Shown here: in pieces, positions 53,087-62,532 of the stretch
Position numbering within the stretch: position 1 is the first letter of the stretch
How the letters are laid out: the number at the start of each line of letters is the position of its first letter
Notes under the pieces: generated by a model
Seen by the model: only the letters and a program-made list of their open reading frames with translations
Databases searched by the model: none
What the model was told of the DNA's origin: nothing
Position numbers and translations under genes: made by a program
Origin: Youxingia wuxianensis
GTDB taxonomy: Bacteria; Bacillota; Clostridia; Oscillospirales; Ruminococcaceae
DNA length: 64,000 nucleotides
Reading direction: 5' to 3'
Assembly (NCBI RefSeq): GCF_014385085.1
Contig: NZ_JACRTD010000001.1
Coordinates: 382,318 to 446,317 of the forward strand

Positions 53087-55744
53087 ATGGATCGACACAG
53101 ACAGACGCCTTGGCACGCACTGAAACTTACGGAGGTTTATGAGACTTTACATACCTCCGAGGAAGGATTAAGTGATGCCGAGGCTGCCGAAAGGCTGGAA
53201 AAATATGGGCGCAATGCATTGCGCTCGAAACCGCCCAAAACCATTCTTCAAATGCTGAAAGCGCAGATCATTGACCCGATGGTACTTATCCTCATCGGCG
53301 CATCCGCTTTTTCCGCAATTTTGCAGGAATGGACGGAAGCGGCGGTAATCTTTGTTATTGTAATCGTCAACGCTGTCATTGGTATTGTGCAGGAAAAGAA
53401 GGCACAATCCTCTTTGGAGGCGCTTCGCAACATGAGCGCCCCAACGGCCCGTGTTCTGCGCCAGGGGGAGGAGACCGTAATTCCCGCCAGCGAGCTGGTA
53501 GTGGGTGACGTTGTGATGCTTGGCGATGGGGACATGGTTCCGGCGGACTTACGCCTGATAGATTCCGCCAACTTGAAGGTGCAGGAGGCTTCTTTAACGG
53601 GCGAATCCGTCCCTTCTGAAAAGGAAGCGGAAGATTTGCTGCCGGAAGACTGCCCCCTGGGCGACCGCAGTAATATGGCATACACCTCCGCTATTGTCAC
53701 ATACGGACGGGCGACCGGCGTTGTGGTAGCCACCGGCATGGATACCGAGGTAGGCAACATCGCCGGTATGCTGGACAATCAGGACGATACGGATACGCCC
53801 TTAAAGCGAAAGCTGAACGCAGTTGGTAAGACATTGACCATTGTTGGACTAATCGTCTGTGCCCTGATCTTTGCCATCGGTGCTTTCTATCAGCGCCCGC
53901 TGATTCCGCAGTTCCTGGTTGCGATTTCGCTGGCAATCTCTATCATCCCGGAAGGTCTGCCTGCTACAGCCACTATTGTAATGGCGCTGGGCGTGCAGCG
54001 TATGGCTAAGAAAAACGCACTGATTCGTAAATTGCCCGCAGTGGAAACCCTGGGTAGCGCCACCGTCATTTGCTCCGATAAAACAGGTACGCTCACACTC
54101 AATAAAATGACGGTAACACACATTGCGGTCAACGGAGATTTTGAAAACGGCACAACTACCCCGGTTGAAAATGCTACCAACCAGCATCCCGCGGTCTATA
54201 AGGAATTGGTTTATGCAGCGGCTCTCTGCAATGACGCCAGCCTTGACCCGGATAGAAAGGGAGAAATCATCGGTGACCCCACAGAGGGTGCGCTGATCTA
54301 TCTGGCACAGGCGTTTGGAATCGACCATGAAGCCCTGGAGGATGATTATCCCCGCCTTTTTGAGCAGCCTTTTGATTCTGAGCGTAAGAGGATGACCACT
54401 GTTCACCGCATCAATGAAAAGTGGATTTCTTATACCAAGGGTGCGGTGGATGAAATGCTGCCCCTGTGTACTCACATTCTGACTTCGGAAGGTGTGCGGC
54501 CTATTACGGAGGCTGACAAAGAAAACATTACAAAACTTTGCCTTTCCATGTCGGAGGGTGCCTTGCGTGTGCTTGGCTTTGCCATGCGCACCCTCATGGA
54601 GCTACCTACAGATGATGATGATGAGAATGTAGAATTTGACATGACTTTTGTGGGTGTGACCGGAATGATCGACCCGCCCCGAAAGGAAGTAGCCGATTCC
54701 GTGCGTACCTGCCGTCAGGCGGGCATCCGAACGATTATGATCACCGGCGACCATAAGGTGACAGCCCTTGCCATTGCGAAAGAGCTGGATATTTACCGAG
54801 AAGGCAACACCGTCGTATCCGGTGAGGAACTGGATACGATGACGGATGACGAATTGGACGATGCGGTAAAAACAACAACCGTCTTCGCCCGTGTATCCCC
54901 TGCGGATAAACTGCGTATCATCCAGAGTTTGAAACGCACCGGTGAAGTAGCGGCTATGACGGGTGACGGTGTCAATGACTCCCCCGCCCTGAAAGCAGCG
55001 GACATCGGTGTTGCGATGGGTATCACCGGTACGGATGTGGCCAAGGATGCCGCCGACATGATCTTGCTGGATGACAGCTTTACCACGATTGCTTATGCCA
55101 TCAAGGAAGGCCGTCGTGTCTACCGCAATATCCAGAAGGTAATCCAGTTCCTTTTGGTTGGTAATATTGCAGAAATTCTAACCTTGTTTGTTGCAACCCT
55201 GTTTAACTGGGATGCACCCCTTCTGGCCGTTCACATTTTGTGGGTAAACCTTGCCACGGCCACCTTGCCTGCCCTTGCACTGGGTGTTGATCCGGCCAGC
55301 AAGAACATTATGAAGCATAAGCCAGTAAAATCGGGCACTCTGTTTGAAAAAGATCTGGTACGCCGTGTTATTATACAAGGCATCTTTGTGGCGGCCATGA
55401 CCACCTGCGCTTACTGGATCGGCGCAAGCATGGGCGGGCATGTGACCGGTCAGACAATGGCGTTCTGTGTACTGGCCTTCTCGCAGATGCTTCGCGCTTT
55501 TAATCAGCGCTCCAATACGGAGCCTATCTGGGTGCGGGCAGAAGGGATCAATCCTTGGTTGATCGTTTCCTTCGTGGTATCTGCTCTTCTGATGGCGTGC
55601 ATTCTGCTTGTTCCTGCGCTGCAAAATGCGTTCCGGTTGACCTTGTTGGATGGCACACAGTGGCTAATCGTCATTGGGCTGTCCCTTATGTCAATCCTAC
55701 AAGTAGAAATTGTAAAGACCATTAAAAAGCATATTCATAAATAA
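53087..55744 (+). CDS. P2-type cation-transporting ATPase (calcium-ATPase-like)
   Basis: 885 residues. Actuator TGES near 170, phosphorylation site D331 in [10 protein letters not shown]-domain, TGDHKVTA, and hinge [22 protein letters not shown]. Membrane motifs: [15 protein letters not shown] in M4, NIAEILTLF in M5, [15 protein letters not shown] in M6. M4 and M5 are calcium-type, but the M6 aspartate (SERCA D800 position) is alanine 725, so cation specificity is uncertain. No N-terminal metal-binding domain. Ribosome site AAAGGAG is 13 bases from the ATG. Confidence 0.9.
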   Translation: MDRHRQTPWHALKLTEVYETLHTSEEGLSDAEAAERLEKYGRNALRSKPPKTILQMLKAQIIDPMVLILIGASAFSAILQEWTEAAVIFVIVIVNAVIGIVQEKKAQSSLEALRNMSAPTARVLRQGEETVIPASELVVGDVVMLGDGDMVPADLRLIDSANLKVQEASLTGESVPSEKEAEDLLPEDCPLGDRSNMAYTSAIVTYGRATGVVVATGMDTEVGNIAGMLDNQDDTDTPLKRKLNAVGKTLTIVGLIVCALIFAIGAFYQRPLIPQFLVAISLAISIIPEGLPATATIVMALGVQRMAKKNALIRKLPAVETLGSATVICSDKTGTLTLNKMTVTHIAVNGDFENGTTTPVENATNQHPAVYKELVYAAALCNDASLDPDRKGEIIGDPTEGALIYLAQAFGIDHEALEDDYPRLFEQPFDSERKRMTTVHRINEKWISYTKGAVDEMLPLCTHILTSEGVRPITEADKENITKLCLSMSEGALRVLGFAMRTLMELPTDDDDENVEFDMTFVGVTGMIDPPRKEVADSVRTCRQAGIRTIMITGDHKVTALAIAKELDIYREGNTVVSGEELDTMTDDELDDAVKTTTVFARVSPADKLRIIQSLKRTGEVAAMTGDGVNDSPALKAADIGVAMGITGTDVAKDAADMILLDDSFTTIAYAIKEGRRVYRNIQKVIQFLLVGNIAEILTLFVATLFNWDAPLLAVHILWVNLATATLPALALGVDPASKNIMKHKPVKSGTLFEKDLVRRVIIQGIFVAAMTTCAYWIGASMGGHVTGQTMAFCVLAFSQMLRAFNQRSNTEPIWVRAEGINPWLIVSFVVSALLMACILLVPALQNAFRLTLLDGTQWLIVIGLSLMSILQVEIVKTIKKHIHK

Positions 55745-55746
55745 GC

Positions 55747-55779
55747 AAAAAGGCGGAGGGGGCACCCTCCGCCTTTTTT
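55747..55779 (+). terminator. ATPase terminator
   Basis: 14-bp stem AAAAAGGCGGAGGG with its complement, 4-base loop and T6, directly after the ATPase stop codon. Confidence 0.93.
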
Positions 55780-55888
55780 GAAAGAGATAATTATCTGTAT
55801 ATATTACTGGAAGGCATACAGCATTGTTGCTGCCCTGGATGACTTCTACGCTTGCTATACGCAAGCGTCAAACCTCCCCGCGTATAAA

Positions 55889-55934
55889 AAGACCGCCATC
55901 TCAAGGAGCTACTGCTCACCGAGATGGCGGTCTT
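55889..55934 (-). terminator. hairpin at the end of tnpC
   Basis: Perfect 14-bp stem AAGACCGCCATCTC with its complement, 18-base loop, 4 bases beyond the tnpC stop codon and followed on the minus strand by TTTTTA. Confidence 0.75.
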
Positions 55935-55937
55935 CTG

Positions 55938-57650
55938 TTATTGCGGCATATAGCATTCTTTCGGGGCTCTCGCGGGCAGCAGCTTTTCAGCCCATGCTTC
56001 ATCAGTTTCACTCAGTTGCGGCGCATTTCGCAGGATCCAAAGCAAATATCGGTACGGATCCAGCCCGTTTTCCTTCGCCGTTTCAATCAGGCTGTAGATC
56101 AAGCTGCTGGCCCGCGCGCCACCGGCTGTATTGGCAAACAGCCAGTTCTTCCTGCCCATCACGAAGGGCTTGATGCTGCGCTCGGCGCGGTTGTTGCTCA
56201 GCTCTAGACGGCCATCCTCCAGATACCTTGTCAGGTACGGCCACTGCTCCAACAGATAGTGAATGGCCCTGCCCAACGTGGATTTCGGGACTGTTTTCAC
56301 CTGCATCTCATTTGTCCATGACAACAGCGCGTCTAAAACAGGTTTCTCCTGTTCCAGCCGCTTTTCATACCGCTCCTCCGGCGTCAGCTCCGCAAACGCC
56401 TGCTCCAGCTTGAAAAGCCGGGAGCAATAGCATTCGCCAATCGCTGCCGGGGAGTCCTTTTGCATCTCCTTAGGCAGCGTTTGCAGTGCCTCGTCAAATT
56501 TTCGCCGCGCGTGGGCCCAGCACCCAACCACCCGGATATTCTCAGGAAGCTTGTGGTAGCCCTGGTACCCATCCGCGTGCAGCCATCCTGAGAAGCCTTG
56601 CAGGAAACGCTCGGCGTGCTCCGCTTTCCTCGTGGGCTGATACTCATACAGCACAATGGCCTGTTTTGCGCAGCCGCTGGTGCGGTACAGCCACATGTAG
56701 GACTTGCTGGTGGAGGAACGTCCCGGCTCTCTCAACACCTGCAAGGTCGTCTCGTCGGCGTGCAGCACAGTCTCCCTGCAGAGCTGCTCGTGCAGCGTAT
56801 CGTAGACCGGCTGCAGCCACTTCTCCGAAGAGTTCAGCAGCCAGTTGGCCATGGTCTGCCGGGACAGCTTCAGCCCCTGACGATTAAATTCCTGTTCCAG
56901 CCGGTACAGCGGCGAGTACATGACAAACTTCTGCGCTGCCAGATACGCCACCGCCTCCGCAGAGGCAAAACTGCCGGGCAGCAGTGAGGGTTCTTTCGCT
57001 GCCTTCACAATGTTGGCCTCGCCAGTCTCCTGCTCACAGTTCTTGCAGGCGTAGGTGTAGTATACATCCTCGCGAACCCAGAACTCTGCCGGCTTCATCT
57101 GCAGCGTCCGGCGAACCTCTTTGCCGATCTCAACCAACTCGCTTCCGCAGGCAGAGCAGATCCGCTCATTCTCCGGCAGACGGTGCTCCACCACCTCGGT
57201 GGGAGTACCCTTTGGAACGACATCCAGCACATTGCCGGACTGCCGTTTGCGCTCGTGTGCCTTCACGGTGATCTGCTTCTCCGTGGCGGCCTTTGTGCCG
57301 AAGGCGTAGGCTTCCAGCTCGTTGTAGGTCAGGCTCAGCTGATCCATGACCATCTGCTCCGCCTGCTCTGAAGAACGGCCAAACAGCTTTTTCCTGGACA
57401 GCTTCAGCTGCTCCAGCAGCCACTCATTTTGCAGCGTAAGGCTGGTAATGACTTGAGCTTGCTCCTGCTCACGGGCAGCAAGCTTTGCTTCCAGTCTTGC
57501 ATGTTCCGCCTCAAGCTTGATGCGCTCTGCTTCAAGCCTTACTCGCGTTGCTTCCATCTGCGCATTTTCTTGCTGCAAACGCTCATATTCCGCACGGGAA
57601 ATGGTCACCATTTCTTCCGTGTTCCTTGTCTGCATTTCTTTGTTTTCCAT
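55938..57650 (-). CDS. tnpC: IS66 family transposase TnpC (DDE)
   Basis: About 570 residues. N-terminal coiled coil (about 15-75) with leucine-rich heptads, IS66 zinc-finger region (RICSACGSELVEIG ... CKNC), and the DDE catalytic domain: HADETTLQVL, LHADGYQGYHKL, then RLELSNNRAERSIKPFVMGRKNWLF near the end. The start is ATG 57650. Confidence 0.93.
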   Translation of the reverse strand: MENKEMQTRNTEEMVTISRAEYERLQQENAQMEATRVRLEAERIKLEAEHARLEAKLAAREQEQAQVITSLTLQNEWLLEQLKLSRKKLFGRSSEQAEQMVMDQLSLTYNELEAYAFGTKAATEKQITVKAHERKRQSGNVLDVVPKGTPTEVVEHRLPENERICSACGSELVEIGKEVRRTLQMKPAEFWVREDVYYTYACKNCEQETGEANIVKAAKEPSLLPGSFASAEAVAYLAAQKFVMYSPLYRLEQEFNRQGLKLSRQTMANWLLNSSEKWLQPVYDTLHEQLCRETVLHADETTLQVLREPGRSSTSKSYMWLYRTSGCAKQAIVLYEYQPTRKAEHAERFLQGFSGWLHADGYQGYHKLPENIRVVGCWAHARRKFDEALQTLPKEMQKDSPAAIGECYCSRLFKLEQAFAELTPEERYEKRLEQEKPVLDALLSWTNEMQVKTVPKSTLGRAIHYLLEQWPYLTRYLEDGRLELSNNRAERSIKPFVMGRKNWLFANTAGGARASSLIYSLIETAKENGLDPYRYLLWILRNAPQLSETDEAWAEKLLPARAPKECYMPQ

Positions 57651-57720
57651 GTAGATATTATACCACAGAACACGGCAAAAAGCCAGTGTTTTCAATGGTT
57701 TCCAGCCACTTTTTCTCTGC

Positions 57721-58077
57721 TTAGACTGTGGTCAATCCCATTACTGGGCGATGGGCTTTCGGCTGCTCGATCTGCAGCCCCTCCATAAGCCAACGGTACT
57801 GCTGCGGCGTTAAGGTTTTTACCTCAGATTCAAAACGCGGCCATTGATACGCGCCCATTTCCAGTCGTTTGTACAGCAGGATGAAGCCATCCTTTTCCCA
57901 GTACAAGCCCTTGATCCGATCCCGCCGCCGTCCGCAGAACAAAAATAATGTGTTGGTAAATGGATCTAACGCAAACTGCTGCTGGACGAGGCGTGCCAGA
58001 CCGTCTATACCTTTGCGCAGATCTGTGTAGCCACAGGCAATATAGACTTTGTCTGCGCCGGTGAAATCGTTCAGCAT
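57721..58077 (-). CDS. tnpB: IS66 family accessory protein TnpB
   Basis: 118 residues. TnpB (IS66 Orf2) motif: VYIACGYTDLRKGIDGLARLV, LFLFCGRRRDRIKGLYWEKDG, QYRWLMEGL. Required for IS66 transposition. The upstream part of the frame overlaps tnpA, so ATG 58077 is chosen; overlap is 7 bases. Confidence 0.93.
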   Translation of the reverse strand: MLNDFTGADKVYIACGYTDLRKGIDGLARLVQQQFALDPFTNTLFLFCGRRRDRIKGLYWEKDGFILLYKRLEMGAYQWPRFESEVKTLTPQQYRWLMEGLQIEQPKAHRPVMGLTTV

Positions 58078-58418
58078 GGGCGCAGCAGCTCCACCAGCAT
58101 TTTCAGCTGTTCTGCATCGCATCCCGAGTAAATGTCCAGACTGGCACTGCCAATATGCAGCGTGGCGCAACGTTCTGCAACGTTGCGTGACACCTGCTTC
58201 GGCGCCGGCAGCTCCGCAAAGGTCACGGTCGTTGATGGCGGTGTTCCGTTGCTCCGCACTCCCGTCAGAAGTTCCCGCTCCCAACGGTAATAGGTGGTTG
58301 TTGTAACGCCCTGCTGCCGGCACCATTCGCTTACGGAGAGACCGCTGCCCCGGCATTCCTGTATAGCTATGTTCCATTCCTGCTTCTTGGCTTCGTGTTT
58401 CAGTTCATTGCTCGTCAT
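58071..58418 (-). CDS. tnpA: IS66 family accessory protein TnpA
   Basis: 115 residues. N-terminal helix-turn-helix of transposase Orf1 type: WNIAIQECRGSGLSVSEWCRQQGVTTTTYYRWER. First gene of the IS66 operon. Confidence 0.9.
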   Translation of the reverse strand: MTSNELKHEAKKQEWNIAIQECRGSGLSVSEWCRQQGVTTTTYYRWERELLTGVRSNGTPPSTTVTFAELPAPKQVSRNVAERCATLHIGSASLDIYSGCDAEQLKMLVELLRPC

Positions 58419-58440
58419 TTACTGTACACCCCTGAACGTT

Positions 58441-58476
58441 ATAGTGGTGGGAAGTTTCGCAACTTCCCACCACTAT
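58441..58476. repeat. perfect 16-bp inverted repeat at the IS66/ISL3 junction
   Basis: ATAGTGGTGGGAAGTT and its exact complement separated by TCGC. One arm matches the end of the IS66 element; the other is its mirror image just outside. No T-run, so not a simple terminator. Confidence 0.7.
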
Positions 58477-58836
58477 TGTCCCATGTCTGTCCAGCCGCCC
58501 TCAGCTTTGACGGTTACTGCTATACGGTGGAGGAAGCAAGGAACGCCTTTGACTCTCTCTATTCCTGGATGCGCCGTTGCCGGTTGCAGCCAATGAAAGA
58601 CGCTGCCACCACACTACGCAACCACAAGGAGAAGATACTGGCCTACTTCTACCACCGCATTACCAACGCTGTCTGTGAGGGTATTAACTCCATGATACAG
58701 GCAGCCAAACGGAAAGCCCGTGGCTTTAATACCTATGAGGGCTTTGCCTCGATGATTTACCTGTTGCTGGTAAACTCCAACTCGCTGTCCCTAACCCTTT
58801 CTAAATACTCCTATCCACTAAAACGGGAGTAGAGCC
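58477..58836 (+). pseudogene. 3' remnant of an ISL3-family transposase
   Basis: Only the C-terminal third of the transposase is left: FDGYCYTVEEARNAFDSLYSW, LQPMKDAATTLRNHKEKILAYF, NAVCEGINSMIQAAKRKARGF, ending at a TAG at 58830-58832. The right terminal repeat (58812-58836) matches the complement of the left repeat at 63882-63906 in 21 of 25 positions. The 5' part is missing where the IS66 end and inverted repeat begin. Confidence 0.85.
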
Positions 58837-58998
58837 TTTATTTGTATGCTTTGTGCGGGAAAATAGCATTTATACCGGTTCGGTCGACATGGGGATTGTC
58901 CTTTTTCCATACATCCCCGGAAAATGCGATGCGAATCCTTACGGTGTAGATGGCTCATGGGACATAACGATAGAGCATCTATTAATTTCTGCTGCTGA

Positions 58999-59014
58999 AA
59001 AGAGATTTGTCAAG
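58999..59014 (+). repeat. 16-base direct repeat, right copy
   Basis: Identical to 52647-52662. The segment between the two copies contains the cation ATPase, IS66 and the ISL3 remnant. Located 7 bases after the DUF368 stop. The 58837-58998 interval shows no supported gene. Confidence 0.45.
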
Positions 59015-59020
59015 TTCTTT

Positions 59021-59920
59021 TTATTTTTCCTCTTTTGTGATAACACCATTATGTGAAAGCAAATAGATTATGAAAAAGCCGCCTAAGCCGGCTGCGATAC
59101 ATACTATTAACTCCCTCCAAGCGGGGATTCCAGGGAAAATACTGGCGACGGATCCAAGGATGAAGCCAAGGATGACCAAATATGTAAATCGCGGGTAGCG
59201 CATCATTGCTTTTTCTAATAACTTGGCTGTTAAAATAATACCAACGATACCTCCTAACAACATGGGAATCAGAAAAGACAGTTGAAATGTTTGAATGGCC
59301 GTTATTGTTTCGTCATACAACCCTAACAACAGCAGAAAATAAGATACGCTGACACCGGGAAGAAGCAGTGCGATTGCGGCAATTGCTCCTGCGGCGAACA
59401 AACTCAAAAATCCTGATAATCCAGTTAATTGTCCAATATTTTCCGAACGGAACGGAAATACTGATATGCCGACAACAATCAGTACGCCAAGAGAAATATA
59501 CGCAGGGACTCTCCATGAGAACGCATGAATTTTTGATTCGCGGATTATCATGGGAATTCCCCCAATCACTGCTCCTATAAAGAAATACATCGTCGGTTTC
59601 GGGTATGTAGTTATTAAATAAGAGATCGGATTTGAAAGCAACGCCATTCCGACCATTGCCCCAATACAAAACACAAGCAGGAAGCAAAAGTTCCTGCTTT
59701 TTTTCTGACGAAATGAGCTGACGGCGGAAATAAGAGAACTATAGATGCCAAGAATCATGGCCATTGAACCGCCGCTGACACCCGGAACCAACATCGTTCC
59801 GCCGACAATACACCCTTTCACAGCGATGGAAAAGTAGTTTTTCCAATGCCGCGTTATTCGCCGTGGTTCATTGGATATCCTCCTCAAAATGTTCCAAATT
59901 TTTAATCTGTCCAACGACAT
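59021..59920 (-). CDS. DUF368 membrane protein (possible polyprenyl-phosphate translocase family)
   Basis: 299 residues, about 8-9 hydrophobic helices. Family hallmark repeat: GTMLVPGVSGGSMAMILGIY near 42-61 and ALLLPGVSVSYFLLLLGLY in the second half. Recent work links some DUF368 proteins to undecaprenyl-phosphate recycling; function here not shown. AAGGTGAT is 8 bases before ATG 59920, which lies inside trkA (53-base overlap). Last gene of the pit-trk operon. Confidence 0.85.
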   Translation of the reverse strand: MSLDRLKIWNILRRISNEPRRITRHWKNYFSIAVKGCIVGGTMLVPGVSGGSMAMILGIYSSLISAVSSFRQKKSRNFCFLLVFCIGAMVGMALLSNPISYLITTYPKPTMYFFIGAVIGGIPMIIRESKIHAFSWRVPAYISLGVLIVVGISVFPFRSENIGQLTGLSGFLSLFAAGAIAAIALLLPGVSVSYFLLLLGLYDETITAIQTFQLSFLIPMLLGGIVGIILTAKLLEKAMMRYPRFTYLVILGFILGSVASIFPGIPAWRELIVCIAAGLGGFFIIYLLSHNGVITKEEK

Positions 59921-60536
59921 TGATCACATCACCTTCACGGAAGCAATATTCCGCCGCAAAATTCACATCTGTATGGCCGTCATGTTCAACGGCGATAATG
60001 TTTACTCCATAACGGCGGCGGATGTTCATATCCTGAATGGTCGTGCCAATCAGTTTTTGAGACACCTGGAGACGGCGCACCTCAGCATTGCCGCTCAATG
60101 CGATAGAATCCAGAAAACTATTATACAGCAGTCCTTTGCCAAGCCGTATCGCCATATCTCTCTCAGGGTATACGACCGATGCTCCCAGTTGTTTGAGCGC
60201 TTCGCCATGAATAAAGCTTGTTGCCTTTGCTATGACATGTCCGACGCCCATTTTCAATACTGTCATGGTTGCAAGAATGCTGACATCAATTTGTTCTCCA
60301 ATACATATCGCAACAACTTCACAGTTCTGAATCCCGGCCTCTTCAAGGGTCATTTGTTCCAGATTATCAACAACCAAAGCCATTTCCGTAAAGCGCCTGG
60401 CCTCTCGTACCCGCGTCTCGTCCTTATCGATAGCGATGACTTCTTTTCCCGCTGATGCAAGGCACTCCACCAGCGCCATACCAAAACGCCCCAACCCTAT
60501 AATTCCGTAGGAATTTGCATTATTTTTCTTTTTCAT
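59868..60536 (-). CDS. ktrA: TrkA/KtrA-type potassium regulatory subunit (RCK)
   Basis: 222 residues. RCK_N Rossmann domain (YGIIGLGRFGMALVECLA at 9-26; acidic IDKDE loop), then RCK_C (about 140-215: IGTTIQDMNIRRRYGVNIIAVEHDG, GDVINVVGQI). Gates the TrkH/KtrB-type channel encoded directly upstream. Confidence 0.94.
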   Translation of the reverse strand: MKKKNNANSYGIIGLGRFGMALVECLASAGKEVIAIDKDETRVREARRFTEMALVVDNLEQMTLEEAGIQNCEVVAICIGEQIDVSILATMTVLKMGVGHVIAKATSFIHGEALKQLGASVVYPERDMAIRLGKGLLYNSFLDSIALSGNAEVRRLQVSQKLIGTTIQDMNIRRRYGVNIIAVEHDGHTDVNFAAEYCFREGDVINVVGQIKNLEHFEEDIQ

Positions 60537-60554
60537 TTTGCACTTCTCCTTGTA

Positions 60555-61850
60555 TTATCCAATTGTGATAGATTCTTCCGTATAACGGATATTGGGCAAA
60601 GGACGATCTATCCAGAGCGTCAGCAAGGTAAACGCACCGACGCGTCCGGCAAACATCGTGAAAATTAACACCAGTTTGCTTGCCACACCGAGATCCGGCG
60701 TGATTCCAGTAGAAAGACCCACTGTACCAAACGCGGATACTTCTTCGAACATAAGCTGCACAAAACTGTATTCCGGCTCCAGCACACAGAGCAAAAACGT
60801 TCCGCCGCATACCAACAGCATGGAAAGCAGCGTAACGGTGCACGCCTTAGAGAACACTTCAAATGGGATACTGCGACGAAATGCGCCGATATGACGTTTG
60901 GTAAACAAGCTCCGTACATGCTGCACCAAAACAAAAAATGTACTTGTCTTGATACCACCGCCCGTAGAGCCAGGCGAGGCGCCAATAAACATCAGTACGA
61001 TCAAGGTGAATAAGCCTGCATTGGTAAACTCGCCAATGGGATAGGTAGAAAATCCTGCCGTACGTGCAGATACGCTCTGAAAAAACGCACCCATCCATGT
61101 CACATTCTCGGTTGCCTTTAAAAGCAGCGTACCGCCCAAAAGCAGAGCAAGCGTTGTTGACAAGACCACTTTGGAATGAAGAGTCAATTTCCGGAAGGAC
61201 CGTTTTTTCAATATGTCTAAAATTACAAGAAAACCCAGTCCGCCGAAAATGATCAGGCCACATGTAGTCAAGTTCAGCAGAACATTGCTTTGATATGGGA
61301 TTAAATTTCTCAAGCCGCCCAGAATGTCAAAGCCGGAGTTGTTGAAGGCGGCGATGGAGTGGAAAATGCTGATCCAAAGCGCTTTCAGGACGGGGTAATC
61401 CTGCACAAATACGATGAAGCTCAAAATAACACCTGCCAGTTCAAAGCAGAAGGTCATGAGTAAAACCGCTTTAACAAGCCGGACAATGCCCTTGATCCCA
61501 TCTATATTCAGGGCCTCTTTGACCAGGATCCGTCCTTTGATTCCGATATTTTTTCTCGCAGCCAAAATCAGTCCTACACCAATGGATGTAACGCCCAATC
61601 CGCCGATCTGGATCAGGGCAGCAACGACTACCTGACCAAAGAAGGTGAAGTGATCCGCAACGTCAATGGAAATCAAACCTGTCACGCAAACTGCACTGGT
61701 CGAGGTAAAAAGGGCGTCGATGAAATGTACCTTCGCATCATTTCGCACCGATACTGGCAGCATAAGTAAAAGTGCCCCAATCAATATCACCAGGGCAAAC
61801 CCTATGGCAATTAATCGCCCTGGAGGTTGTTTTTTTATCTTCGCAAGCAT
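60555..61850 (-). CDS. ktrB: TrkH/KtrB family potassium uptake protein
   Basis: 431 residues, four membrane-loop-membrane repeats. Selectivity-filter-like loops: SAVCVTGL, AAFNNSGFD, SARTAGFSTY and SAFGTVGLSTG, each with a glycine. Transports K+, often with Na+. Directly follows DUF47 with a 10-base gap. Confidence 0.95.
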   Translation of the reverse strand: MLAKIKKQPPGRLIAIGFALVILIGALLLMLPVSVRNDAKVHFIDALFTSTSAVCVTGLISIDVADHFTFFGQVVVAALIQIGGLGVTSIGVGLILAARKNIGIKGRILVKEALNIDGIKGIVRLVKAVLLMTFCFELAGVILSFIVFVQDYPVLKALWISIFHSIAAFNNSGFDILGGLRNLIPYQSNVLLNLTTCGLIIFGGLGFLVILDILKKRSFRKLTLHSKVVLSTTLALLLGGTLLLKATENVTWMGAFFQSVSARTAGFSTYPIGEFTNAGLFTLIVLMFIGASPGSTGGGIKTSTFFVLVQHVRSLFTKRHIGAFRRSIPFEVFSKACTVTLLSMLLVCGGTFLLCVLEPEYSFVQLMFEEVSAFGTVGLSTGITPDLGVASKLVLIFTMFAGRVGAFTLLTLWIDRPLPNIRYTEESITIG

Positions 61851-61860
61851 ATTTTTCTCC

Positions 61861-62484
61861 TCATCTGTTTTTCATAACAACGCTTTCCACAATATCTGCA
61901 ATATGTTCACAGGTATCTGCACATTTTTCCAGATAGAGATAAATTTCCCGCCATACGAGAATATGCAACGGATCGATGTTTGTTCCGTGCAGACGGTACA
62001 TACAGGAGATGAACAGTTCGTCCGATTCTTCCTCCAGACTGTTAATTCGAACAATACATTCGTGGAGTTTCTTGGAATGTTTGAAATGTGGAAATTCTTC
62101 CATCAATAAGCAGATTTCCTCACAGCAGCGGATAAGTACATCTACCATCTGGAAAGCGTCTTCACGTATGTCAGAAATATGATTGTAATAGATTCGAATC
62201 AGAACATCTTCAATTTTGTCGGTAAGATCATCCATGTTCTGGCTAATCTGCACCAAGTCCTCCCGATCAATGGGCGTAATAAACGCTTTCACCAAGGTGT
62301 TTATCAATTCATGTTTTTTGCTGTCGCCAGCATGCTCAATCTTATGCATTTCGTCCAGCTTTTCTTTTAAAGCTGTCGCATCAAAGTGCTCCAGGGTGTC
62401 TCTTAAAAAATACGCGGCTCGTCGTGAGCAATCTGCACAGTCCATAAAATTCTGAAAATAAAAAGAATCTTGTTTTTTCGACAT
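61861..62484 (-). CDS. DUF47 / PhoU-like protein partner of Pit
   Basis: 207 residues, all-helical with HEIEH-type conserved acidic helices (HKIEHAGDSKKHEL, PIDREDLVQISQNMDDLTDKIED). DUF47 proteins normally accompany PiT phosphate transporters and are thought to regulate them. ATG 62484 has GAGGTG 6 bases upstream; a GTG nine bases upstream is part of that site. Confidence 0.92.
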   Translation of the reverse strand: MSKKQDSFYFQNFMDCADCSRRAAYFLRDTLEHFDATALKEKLDEMHKIEHAGDSKKHELINTLVKAFITPIDREDLVQISQNMDDLTDKIEDVLIRIYYNHISDIREDAFQMVDVLIRCCEEICLLMEEFPHFKHSKKLHECIVRINSLEEESDELFISCMYRLHGTNIDPLHILVWREIYLYLEKCADTCEHIADIVESVVMKNR

Positions 62485-62532
62485 TGTTTCCACCTCATAC
62501 TGGTTATTATATTAACGCAAATGCATTTATGC

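Larger units (their letters stand above)
55865..58460 (-). mobile_element. IS66-family insertion sequence
   Basis: Three ORFs in the standard order tnpA-tnpB-tnpC on the minus strand. Probable terminal repeats: AAACCTCCCCGCGTATAA (55870-55887) at the left and, read inward on the minus strand from about 58458, AAACTTCCCACCACTATAA at the right; identity is good but not perfect, so ends are approximate. Intact reading frames suggest it may be active. No target duplication could be fixed. Confidence 0.85.

Noticed and set aside
55938..57695. Many large antisense ORFs inside IS66 and the ATPase gene
   Set aside because: They are codon-bias shadows without ribosome sites or domains.
58395..58493. 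N-terminal extension of the ISL3 remnant frame
   Set aside because: It reads through the IS66 end and hairpin; homology to transposase starts only about 58490.
58853..59056. 67-codon plus-strand ORF between the ISL3 remnant and DUF368
   Set aside because: No ribosome binding site or family; it runs antisense into the DUF368 end. Treated as non-coding.
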